DNA from: Lathyrus oleraceus | Taxonomy: Eukaryota > Streptophyta > Magnoliopsida > Fabales > Fabaceae | Length of the DNA: 64,000 nucleotides | Reading direction: 5' to 3' | NCBI RefSeq assembly: GCF_024323335.1 | Contig: NC_066584.1 | Location: 272,591,618 to 272,655,617 of the forward strand | Part shown: one piece after another, positions 1 to 9,406 of the stretch | Layout of the letters: every line of letters begins with the position of its first letter | Position numbering within the stretch: position 1 is the first letter of the stretch | Made by a program: the position numbers and the translations under genes | Notes under the pieces: generated by a model | Told to the model about the DNA's origin: nothing | The model's input: the letters and a program-made list of their open reading frames with translations, nothing else | Database searches by the model: none

Positions 1-568
1 CCTCTTTTATGGCGGTCACTTTCGGCTGCCATTCCCTGTTAAGACATATTAAGATCTTATTAGTAGCAATATCATTGGAAACAGGCCTACCAAGTGAATG
101 TAATCGATTGATGAGATGAGTGAATCTCTTTTGCATGTCAGTAATGGTTTCCCCTTGCTCCATGAAGAAGAGATCAAACTCTTGTGTTAGTGTATTGATT
201 CTAGCCAATTTAACATCATTCGTCCCCTCATGGGCAATTTGTAGTGAATCCCACATAGCCTTAGCAGTAGGACAATGGGATACACGATAGTATTCATCTA
301 CGCCTAATGAGGAGATTAGGATATTTTTGGCTTTCCAATCATAATTGTATTTCTTTTCATCATCATCGGTCCATTGTGCTTCGGGCTTAGGCACCACTTC
401 GTCGTTCTCATTGGTCATGGTTATTTGAATTGGACCATTGAGAATAACATTCCATATTTTTCTATCTATGGAATTTATGTGCACCCGCATACAGTCTTTC
501 CAATAACTATAATTTTCACCATTGAACACGGGAGCTCTATTGTAAGCCCCTTTAGGTTCGTTAGCCAT
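1..568 (-). CDS. gag, N-terminal part (runs off the window)
   Basis: The start codon is at 568-566, 57 bases after the LTR in element direction, and the frame appears open to the window edge. The product is the same capsid-type Gag as the one starting at 7652 (MANEPKGAYNRAPVF, then a GENYSYWKD motif), about 189 residues of the N-terminal UBN2/copia-type Gag domain. Gag would form the virus-like particle that packages the element RNA. The zinc knuckles and all of pol are beyond the edge, so whether this copy is coding-competent cannot be judged. Confidence 0.75.
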   Translation of the reverse strand, partial: MANEPKGAYNRAPVFNGENYSYWKDCMRVHINSIDRKIWNVILNGPIQITMTNENDEVVPKPEAQWTDDDEKKYNYDWKAKNILISSLGVDEYYRVSHCPTAKAMWDSLQIAHEGTNDVKLARINTLTQEFDLFFMEQGETITDMQKRFTHLINRLHSLGRPVSNDIATNKILICLNREWQPKVTAIKE

Positions 569-606
569 TTTCTATCAACGTTGTATTTTGAAGCACGGAG
601 TGAACC

Positions 607-622
607 GGAGCTCCTGATACCA
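607..622 (-). other. Primer-binding site (initiator Met tRNA type)
   Basis: In element direction this reads TGGTATCAGGAGCTCC two bases after the LTR. It matches the plant initiator-Met tRNA 3' end (TGGTATCAGAGC) except for one extra G, also present in the complete copy at 7598. Confidence 0.8.
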
Positions 623-624
623 CT

Positions 625-2434
625 TGTTAGACTATGGCACGGATCTAGAAGGGGGGGTTGAATAGATCCCAATTAAAAACTTGAGTCGGCGCTGCCAATT
701 TGAAAGAAAATTGGTTTTGAAAATTTGTTTTAGGTGCGGAAGCGGCCGAGGAAAATTTTAGTCTAAAACGAACCGTTATTGGAAAACCGGATATGCGTTA
801 AGCTAATGGATTAGAGATAAAAAGAAATCCAAATCACTACACTATATGCACACTCAATTGATATATTTCACTAACTAGCAAGCCTAGTTCCAATGATCCA
901 AAATACCAAATTAAACTGGATGCAAACTTAAGACAACTTTGGCTTATGCAAATTAACAAACACTTGGTGTGCATACACTCCAAGAGATATTTGAGTTGAG
1001 TAAGTAATTCAAATTTATCTAGTACAATATACTATTGTACTTTGTATTCAAACAGCAGTTTTAATCTCTTACTCAACTTATATCAACGTTTGGTAAAATT
1101 GCTTAAACTAAAATCACTTAATTTTTAAGCTGAAAAGCACTTATGCAGAAAATTAAAGAAGACAGAGATTTGATGAGGCAGTTCCCCCGCCGTCCTCGCT
1201 TCGGGGTACGTCTGCCCTCAATTCTAAAATTAGAATTGAGATGATTAATTAGATATCACCTGTGAAATTTAACCGTTTATACAAGGATTGCAAAGCACGT
1301 AAACAACAGAATTTCCAATGTGTTGAATGATGCTTCCTCTCCTTGCTCCTTGATTCAAGATGAATCAAGACCTTCGATCGTTGTTGCTAGACCTCCGATT
1401 CCAGCCCCTTTGTTTAAGAATCTTCCGTTCTTCAAACCCTCGGCCCGGCTGATCTCAAACACAACGAGTCGAACCCGAATCCTTCACTTCAATGTCACCG
1501 AATCCGCTACTAGACTGATGAAGACTTCCTCTTCTCAATCACCTTCGCTCGGCTGAATATTGATGAAGCGATTCGTCCAAAAACCCCCAAACACAAACCG
1601 GTATTGGAGGACAAAACCCTAACGGTTTTATTCAAGAAAGAACCTGCCACAAGCTTCAACTCGAACCGGATTCTTCGATCACAGCTTCGAACCTTATCAC
1701 CTTTAATCGATCACGAACCACATCAAAAGTAATTGTGTGCAGTTGATGTGTTGTGAAATGTTGAAGATGAAGATGATGAGTCTTGGACACCTTTTTCACT
1801 CTTTCTTGTTTCCTTGAACACTTGAACTCAAATTGACAAATGTTCGTTAATAAAAGTGTTTTGACTTCTATATATAGTAACTGACAAACCAACCAAAATT
1901 AACAGACTTTCAAACAGTGGAAAGAACTCAGAAAATTGAGTCTACGCACGAGCGGTCGACCATAGGTCGGCGTACGCTGAGCCGTGAGAGATGCGCCGAC
2001 CCCTATGGTCGACCCATGGTTCCATGCGCTGACCCAGGATAGCCTCATTGTGCCATGCGCTGACCTCTGGTCGACTCAAGGGATTTATGCGCTAACCCGT
2101 GAGTTATGCGCCGACCCTTATGGTCGACGCAAGGAAGTATGCGCTAACCAATCTCCAGTTTAGCTGAGTTTTGCGCTGACCCGTGAGCTTTGAGCTGACC
2201 CCTATGGTCGACTCAAGGCCTTCAAATCTGCATAAATCTGTGTTTTGTGATTTTCATGCATTTCGTCATGATCACACTTTGTCCACATATGTTTTTAATC
2301 ATTATAATAGGTTTAGACAAACGTAGAAAAGGATATGATGGGTAATGTGTTGCATTTGTTTGTAGACGTGCATGATGGTCTTTTGTCATCATCGAAACTT
2401 GCGATCGTATGTTGTCTGACACTTTGTCTTTACA
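625..2434 (-). repeat. 5' LTR of the minus-strand SIRE-like element
   Basis: 1810 bp, bounded by TG...CA in element direction (starts TGTAAAGACAAAG at 2434, ends ACTATGGC..CTAACA region at 625). It aligns along its length with the two LTRs of the complete element. Its U3 part holds the GTCGACC/GCGCA motif array (about 1945-2215 here) and a TATATATA box near 1869-1876. Confidence 0.9.
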
Positions 2435-2439
2435 TAAGC

Positions 2440-3972
2440 AATTCCTCTTCTTCCATTTATGCTAAATCCATGGATCATTGAAGCCATTTTGTTTCTATCT
2501 ATGTTTCTAGCCAGAAATTTCTAAAAATAATTTTCATATTTCTTTATGACATATTCAGAATCCACAGAAGCTTCTGAAAGAATTTCTTCCTCAAGTTTAG
2601 AACTCTTACTTTGAAGTGCAAAGTTGTCATTTTTAAGAATAAATTTTTCTTCATTCATAGTGGAGAAATCTTTCTTAAGCTTACCATGTGCTTCAGATTC
2701 AAATACTTGGACTTGTTTCAGATCCTTGTATTTGTTTTGAAGCTTCTGAATTTTTTTCCAGAATTTCAGATAAACAAGATTCTAATTTTGAACGAGATAG
2801 ATTAGGAAATACCTCTTCAGAGTCTGACTCAAATTCTGATTATCACTAAGCCTTATCATCAGATGCTTATGTGCTTGGCATTGACACCACATTAGCTTGC
2901 TCTTCCTCAGAGTCATCTCTTGAGGATTTAGAGTCATCCTAGATAGCCATTAGACCTTTCTTCTTCCCTCTAAAGTCTTTCTATTTGAGTATATCTTTTC
3001 TCAACTTGGGACATTCATTTTTGTAGCGACTTGGATCCTTGCACTCAAAGCAGGTAACATATTTTCCAACACCTAACTTCTTCAGTTCATATGTAGACTC
3101 AGAGCGACCACTGGTACTTCTTGCTCCTCTGGAATTGCTTTGTCTTTTCTTCCATAGTTGGTTAACTCTTTTGGAAAGAAGAGACAACTCATATTCTTCT
3201 TCATAATCTTTTTCATATTTGTCTTCTTCTCCAACTTGAAAGGCTTTAGTCTTTTCATACTTTCCCATAAATTCCAGAGCCACAAATTTAACTTTTCTTT
3301 TAGGCTCATCCTCTTTAAGCTTGATCTCGTGACTTCTTAAAGAACTTAAAAATTCTTCAAGAGTAGTGTTGTAAGATCTTTAGACAGCTTCAACGCAGTT
3401 ACCATAAGCCTTCATCTCTTTGGGTAATCTTCTGATAATTTTCTTAACATGATTTGCAGTAGAGTAACCTTTGTCCAGAACCTTCAGTCCTGCAACTAGA
3501 TTCTGAAACCGTGAGAATATTATCTCAACTATTTCATCATCATGCATTTGGAAGGATTTATACTTTTGTATCAAGGTAAGCACCTTGGTTTCTTTCACTT
3601 GAGCATTTCCTTCACGAGTCATCCTTAAAGACTCAAATATAGACTTAAATGTGTTTCTTTTTGTGATCTTCTCATACTTAGAGTATGATATAATATTCAA
3701 CAGAATGGTTATAGATTTATTATGATTCTTGTAATCTTTCTTTTGTTGATAAGCCATTATTCTTCTTTCTACCTTATTACCACTGCCATCAACAGGATGA
3801 ATATAGCCATCAACTACCATATCCCATAGATCCACATCATGACCAAGAAAAAAACTTTATATTCTATCTTTCAAATAGTCAAATTTTTCTCCATCAAAAA
3901 CTGGGGGTTGGCACTATAGTGATCTCTGTCATTGTTAACAACGGGTGCAGATGGTAGAGGGATTCTTGCCAT
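2440..3972 (-). pseudogene. family B gag, frameshifted
   Basis: Translation starts at 3972 (MARIPLPSAP). It then needs several frame changes: the segments at 3835-3380 (DLWDMVVDGYIHPVD; LKVLDKGYSTANHVKKIIR) and 3283-2981 carry the recognisable Gag core and zinc-knuckle region. The knuckle reads CFECKDPSRYKNEC, with Arg where the CX2CX4HX4C family has His. The acidic tail after the knuckle is visible at about 2950-2850. It is the same protein as the gag at 38190 and is clearly non-functional. Confidence 0.75.
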
Positions 3973-4040
3973 TGTGTTTCACAAATCAGGACTTTTTTCT
4001 GACGCAGTGAAATGTTTGAGAAATAAGCAATACCAGAATC

Positions 4041-4055
4041 GGAGCTCTGATGCCA
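4041..4055 (-). other. Primer-binding site, mutated
   Basis: Minus strand reads TGGCATCAGAGCTCC, one base off the initiator-Met tRNA complement TGGTATCAGAGC, and directly follows the LTR end (CTTCA) with the spacer ATT. Confidence 0.75.
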
Positions 4056-4057
4056 AT

Positions 4058-5195
4058 TGAAGATACTGGAAACACAAGTAATGAGGGTTTTTAATTGGGT
4101 TTCTAGAATGAAAAATTTTCAACCCAAAATGACAAGGAGAAAACTTAGAACAAAAATAATGAACACAATTATTTTTATCCTGGTTCGTTGTTAACAAAGC
4201 TACCTCGAGTCCACCCACCAAGGTGATTTCTCCTTATCACAAGGACTTAATCCACTATAACCAAACTTGATTATAACCCCAAAAACCAAGCATTAATGTC
4301 TTCTTGAGTAATTCTGACTAAACCCTAGTCACTCAAGGAAATACAATCACGAGATACAAAGTATGTTACAAAACGCTTCTAAGAAAGCAGAATACACAAA
4401 TGAATTACAAATAATTTCACACAATATTTTTTATGAAGTGTATTCGTAATATGCAATGTTCACATAAATGACATTCTCTTAGTGTTGGCACTATTCTATT
4501 CCTCCAAGTCTCCTTTGTATAGGCAATGAAAAGATCTATTGAAGGGTAGAAATGAAATACACAAATGTAGTTGTATCTTTGCATAATGGTCTATGAAAAC
4601 GGGAGACACAATGGAACAATAGTACAATCCTTTTCCATAAAATCAGTATAGTGGAAAGAATATTTGATATTTTATTGTGTACTACTTTCTCACGTAAAAC
4701 CTCTTTTATCTTATCTTCAAGTATTTAGGGGGCTTCATATAGAGATTTGATGAAGCATGCATGGAAGAAGAACAAAGTTTGTATAAGAGAGTTTTCATTA
4801 CCTTGGTCTTCAGAGTCTTGATCTAGTTCATCAAAACCCGGTATTTAGAGTATGGTGACACAGTTCACCAAAGTTGATTGAGCGCAAGACTTTAGAGCTT
4901 GACAACATCTGAGGCTTCTCTTGTCAGAGTCATAAAGCTTTGGATATGCAATGTTAAAAAAAATTGAATATAGTAGTCCATAGCTTGATTATATTGTAGA
5001 ACACACATCTTAGAGTCAGAGTGCACTAGGTTCAGAGTCTGATGAGATCACACATCACTTCTTCATAATCAGAACTTATATATAGAATCTGCACACTAAA
5101 TAAAACCATTAGGGTACAAAACTATTCTCTATGAATCTATATATTGTTATCATCAAAACATAAGGCCACATGCAGAACAAAATCGTGTTTTTATA
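4058..5195 (-). repeat. Family B 5' LTR (minus)
   Basis: About 1138 bp, homologous to 36770-38102. Shared blocks include the GTTTTGATGATAACAAT stretch near the element-start side and the TATAGTGGATTAAGTCCTTG and CAAATCACCTTGG-type stretches near the end. The terminal TG appears to have become TA. Confidence 0.7.
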
Positions 5196-5784
5196 GTGTA
5201 GCCACGTACTTAGCTTCTCAAGATGACAAAGCCATAATGTTTTTCCTTCTTGAACTCCATGAGATTGGCGCAACTCCAATCATGAATGTGTAGCATGCAA
5301 TACTCTTCTTCTTCTCTTTATCTTCACTAAAATATGAACTTGTGTAGCCTTATATCTCTACATTTGTGTTAGTCTTCTTTTTCCTCGACATCAATAGACC
5401 ATGATTAATCGTACGTTTGATGTATCTCAACAATCTCTTGACTACTATTAGATGAAATTCTTGAGGTTTCTCCATGAATCTTCTCAATAATCCGACACTT
5501 TGACAAATGTTTGGCCTGGTATTGCAAATATATCTCAAGGATTCAATGATTTGTTTGTACAATGTTTCACTTAAAAACTCGTCATTTGTTTCCTTTCTCA
5601 AGTTTGCTCCAATCTCTAATGGTGTAACAGTTTCATTACAGTTACTCATCTTGAACCTCTTCAAGATGTCTTGGGTATACTTTGTATGGTGCATAAACAC
5701 TTCTTCACTTGTGTCTTTAAATTCCATCCCTAATAAATATGACAAATTTCCTAGGTCAGACATTTCAAACTCCCGCGTCAGCTT
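5196..5784 (-). pseudogene. Old copia element: RT end and RNase H
   Basis: The ORF at 5763-5350 encodes the segment that follows the YVDD box in copia reverse transcriptases (MSDLGNLSYLLGMEF, then a TRPNICQSVG motif). RNase H-like sequence follows to about 5200 (GYTSSYF..., ISWSSRRK, EAKYVATL) with in-frame stops. It continues the RT at 17240-17674 on the far side of the inserted SIRE-like element. Bases 5780-5784 (AGCTT) are the left copy of that element's target duplication. Family B truncates the RNase H end. Confidence 0.8.
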
Positions 5785-6002
5785 TGTAAAGACAAAGTGT
5801 CAGACAACATACGATCGCAAGTTTCGATGATGACAAAAGACCATCATGCACGTCTACAAACAAATGCAACACATTACCCATCATATCCTTTTCTACGTTT
5901 GTCTAAACCTATTATAATGATTAAAAACATATGTGGACAAAGTGTGATCATGACGAAATGCATGAAAATCACAAAACACGGATTTATGCAGATTTGAAGG
6001 CC

Positions 6003-6268
6003 TTGAGTCGACCATAGAGGTCAGCTCAAAGCTCACGGGTCAGCGCAAAACTCAGCTAAACTGGAGATTGGTTAGCGCATACTTCCTTGCGTCGACCATA
6101 AGGGTCGGCGCATAACTCACGGGTTAGCGCATAAATCCCTTGAGTCGACCAGAGGTCAGCGCATGGCACAATGAGGCTATCCTGGGTCAGCGCATGGAAC
6201 CATGGGTCGACCATAGGGGTCGGCGCATCTCTCACGGCTCAGCGCATGCCGACCTATGGTCGACCGCT
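6003..6268 (+). repeat. U3 array of GTCGACC and GGTCRGCGCA motifs
   Basis: About 265 bases hold nine close variants of GGTYRGCGCA (one GGTCAGCTCA, one GCTCAGCGCA) and about five copies of GTCGACC, several joined as GTCGACCATANGGGTCGGCGCAT. Spacing is irregular (roughly 20-35 bases), so it is an array of sites rather than a simple tandem repeat. It lies upstream of the LTR TATA box, where copia enhancers usually sit. Confidence 0.8.
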
Positions 6269-6342
6269 CGTGCGTAGACTCAGTTTTCTGAGTTCTTTCC
6301 ACTATTTGAAAGTCTGTTAATTTTGGTTGGTTTGTCAGTTAC

Positions 6343-6350
6343 TATATATA
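6343..6350 (+). promoter_or_regulatory. LTR TATA box
   Basis: TATATATA followed by GAAG, downstream of the motif array, and conserved in the 3' LTR at 15757-15764. It is the likely core promoter for the genomic RNA; no transcript data are available here. Confidence 0.6.
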
Positions 6351-7597
6351 GAAGTCAAAACACTTTTATTAACTAACATTTGTCAATTTGAGTTCAAGTG
6401 TTCAAGGAAACAAGAAAGAGTGAAAAAGGTGTCCAAGACTCATCATCTTCATCTTCAACATTTCACATCACATCAACTGCACACAATTACTTTTGATGTG
6501 GTTCGTGATTGATTAAAGGTGATAAGGTTCGAAGCTGTGATCGAAGAATCCGGTTCGAGTTGAAGCTTGTGGCAGGTTCTTTCTTGAATAAAACCATTAG
6601 GGTTTTATCCTCCAATACCGGTTTGTGTTTGGGGGTTTTTGGACGAATCGCTTCATCAATATTCAGCCGAGCGAAGGTGATTGAGAAGAGGAAGTCTTCA
6701 TCAGTCTAGTAGCGGATTCGGTGACATTGAAGTGAAGGATTCGGGTTCGACTCGTTGTGTTTGAGATCAGCCGGGCCGAGGGTTTGAAGAACGGAAGATT
6801 CTTCAACAAAGGGGCTGGAATCGGAGGTCTAGCAACAACGATCGAAGGTCTTGATTCATCTTGAATCAAGGAGCAAGGAGAGGAAGCATCATTCAACACA
6901 TTGGAAATTCTGTTGTTTACGTGCTTTGCAATCCTTGTATAAACGGTTAAATTTCACAGGTGATATCTAATTAATCATCTCAATTCTAATTTTAGAATTG
7001 AGGGCAGACGTACCCCGAAGCGAGGACGGCGGGGGAACTGCCTCATCAAATCTCTGTCTTCTTTAATTTTCTGCATAAGTGTTTTTCAGCTTAAAAATTA
7101 AGTGATTTTAGTTTAAGCAATTTTACCAAACGTTGATATAAGTTGAGTAAGAGATTAAAACTGCTGTTTGAATACAAAGTACAATAGTATATTGTACTAG
7201 ATAAATTTGAATTACTTACTCAACTCAAATATCTCTTGGAGTGTATGCACACCAAGTGTTTGTGAATTTGCATAAGCCAAAGTTGTCTTAAGTTTACATT
7301 CAGTTTAATTTGGTATTTCGGATCATTGGAACTAGGCTTGCTAGTTAGTGAAATATATCAATTGAGTGTGCAAATAGTATAGTGATTTGTATTTCATTTT
7401 ATCTCTAATCCATTAGCTTAACGCATATCCGGTTTTCCAATAACGGTTCGTTTTTAGACTAAAATTTTCCTCGGCTGGTTCCACACTTAAAACAAATTTT
7501 CAAAACCAATTTTCTTTCAAATTGGCAGCGCCGACTCAAGTTTTTAATTGGGATCTATTCAACCCCCCCTTCTAGATCCGTGCCATAGTCTAACAAG

Positions 7598-7613
7598 TGG
7601 TATCAGGAGCTCC
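7598..7613 (+). other. Primer-binding site
   Basis: TGGTATCAGGAGCTCC, two bases after the LTR. It matches the initiator-Met tRNA complement with one extra G after TGGTATCAG. The extra base is shared with the copy at 607-622, so it belongs to the family. Confidence 0.85.
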
Positions 7614-7651
7614 GGTTCACTCCGTGCTTCAAAATACAACGTTGATAGAAA

Positions 7652-9406
7652 ATGGCTAACGAACCTAAAGGGGCTTACAATAGAGCTCCCGTGTTCAATG
7701 GTGAAAATTATAGTTATTGGAAAGACTGTATGCGGGTGCACATAAATTCCATAGATAGAAAAATATGGAATGTTATTCTCAATGGTCCAATTCAAATAAC
7801 TATGACCAATGAGAACAACGAAGTGGTGCCTAAGCCCGAAGCACAATGGACCGATGATGACAAAAAGAAATACAATTATGATTGGAAAGCCAAAAATATC
7901 CTAATCTCCTCATTAGGCGTAGATGAATACTATCGTGTATCCCATTGTCTTACTACTAAGGCTATGTGGGATTCACTACAAATTGCCCATGAGGGGACGA
8001 ATGATGTTAAATTGGCTAGAATCAATACACTAACACAAGAGTTTGATCTCTTCTTCATGGAGCAAGGGGAAACCATTGCTGACATGCAAAAGAGATTCAC
8101 TCATCTCATCAATCGATTACATTCACTTGGTAGGCCTGTTTCCAATGATATTGCTACTAATAAGATCTTAAGATGTCTTAACAGGGAATGGCAGCCGAAA
8201 GTGACCGCCATAAAAGAGGCAAATGATCTTACCACATTGGACTTGACAACATTGTTCGATAAACTACAAGAGCATGAACAAGTTCTCTTAAGCCTGGAAC
8301 AACACGAAAAGAAAGATAAGAAAGACAAAGCAAAGGTGAGTGAAAAGAAATCAATAGCTCTAAAGACTTCCTCCTCAAAGTCTCGAGCAAAAGAGCAAAG
8401 TGATTATTCATCGAGTGACGAAGAAGAAGAGGACAAGAGTGAAGATATGGGGCTGTTCGTCAAACGCTACAACCGTTACGTGAGAAAGAACGGCATCCAA
8501 CATTCCGAGAAGAACTAGGTAAACTTCCGGAAGCAATCTAGGTTCTCTAAAAATGATGACTCAAAAGGAAAAACAACTAGAGGGTCGTGCTATAAGTGTG
8601 GAAAGTCGGGTCACTACAAACCGGACTGTCCGATGAACAAAAAGACAAAAGAAAAAGATTCATACAAATCACACAAGAAACCATCAAAGCCAAGGAGAGC
8701 ATACATAGCTTGGGAAAGCGATAGCGACTCCTCCGATGATGAAAGTTCTAGTGATGAAGATGAAAATGCAAATCTATGTCTTTCTGCTCATCAAAAGAAC
8801 AAAAAGAAACAGGTACGACATGCTAAATATGAAAAATCCTCTAGTATGTCTCATCATGAATTGCAAACTGCTTTTGATACTTTACACTATGAAGCGAAAG
8901 AGGCCTTTAAAAGGCTTGCCTCAAATAAGAAATTTTTTTCTCATTTGGAACATAAAATTCAAGAATCCGAACGGAAACTTGAGGCACTTAAAGCTTCTAT
9001 AGTGGAAAGCACAAAAACAAGTTATGAGGACCTTAAAAGTAGATTGATGAACTTTGGGTGTGATACTTGTTACATTTGGCAAGGTGAAGTAAGAAACCTA
9101 AAAGCCAAACTTGACAAGGCTCTTGAGCCCAAGATTACTTTTGCTATCGACAAATCAAATTTTCGAAAAAGTATGGTTAATTCATATCAAAAATATAAAT
9201 ATGTTATAAAGGATGAAGATAGCAAAAGCAATCCAAATGTAAATTTCTCTTGTCTCTATTGTTGCAAGAAAGGCCATTCCATTGCTAAATGTAGATTTAG
9301 GAGGTTTTTAGTTCCTAAAGGCATTTATCAATGGATGCCCAAATGCAACCATTTCGTTCCTCACCACTCAGGACCCAATAAGCAATTGGGTACCTTCTCT
9401 TGTTAA
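7652..9406 (+). CDS. gag (one internal TAG stop)
   Basis: Capsid/nucleocapsid protein of the SIRE-like element. The ATG at 7652 lies 39 bases after the PBS. The frame is open except for a single TAG at 8516-8518 and ends with TAA at 9404. Residues about 15-210 are the UBN2-type Gag domain (GENYSYWKD, MQKRFTHLINRLHSLG). The first zinc knuckle CYKCGKSGHYKPDC is at 8588-8629 (about residue 313), and a charged coiled-coil stretch follows at 8830-9120. The second knuckle CLYCCKKGHSIAKC is at 9251-9292 (about residue 534). Two CX2CX4HX4C knuckles are typical of this lineage. Sequence typical of the junction (WVPS) appears in the third frame at 9387-9398, so the reading frame is disturbed at about 9386. 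The TAG may be a decay mutation or allow readthrough; I favour mutation. Confidence 0.85.

Larger units (their letters stand above)
1..2434 (-). mobile_element. SIRE/Maximus-like Ty1/copia element, 5' part only
   Basis: Read on the minus strand this is an LTR (2434 to 625), a primer-binding site and the start of gag, leaving the window at base 1. It is the same family as the complete element at 5785-17009 and is nearly identical to bases 5785-8218 in inverted orientation. Lineage is inferred from the 1.8-kb LTR and the gag and pol of the complete copy. It is inserted in the gag of a family B element (2435 onward). The distal LTR and second target duplication are outside the window. Confidence 0.9.
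2435..5195 (-). mobile_element. Family B Ty1/copia element, 5' part (minus strand)
   Basis: Contains, in minus direction, an LTR (5195 to 4058), a PBS and a decayed gag ending at 2435 where the SIRE-like element is inserted. The gag and LTR are homologous to those of the plus-strand family B element at 36770-53141. Its right end abuts RNase H of the old copia element, so it probably inserted there. The rest of this copy would lie left of the window. Confidence 0.75.
5785..7595 (+). repeat. 5' LTR of the complete SIRE-like element
   Basis: 1811 bp, TGTAAAG...CTAACA. U3 carries the repeated GTCGACC/GCGCA motif array and a TATATATA box at 6343-6350, so transcription probably starts around 6370-6385. 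Short ORFs inside (for example 5797-5997) recur in every LTR copy only because the LTRs are homologous; I do not regard them as genes. Confidence 0.95.

Noticed and set aside
5797..5997. 66-codon LTR ORF (MSDNIRSQ...) repeated at 2222-2422 and 15211-15411
   Set aside because: It is present in every copy because the LTRs are near-identical and lies upstream of the LTR TATA box; nothing indicates coding selection.
6003..6268. Possible CRISPR-like array (regular short repeats)
   Set aside because: Motifs are degenerate, irregularly spaced, lie in an LTR of a plant retrotransposon, and no cas genes exist in the window.
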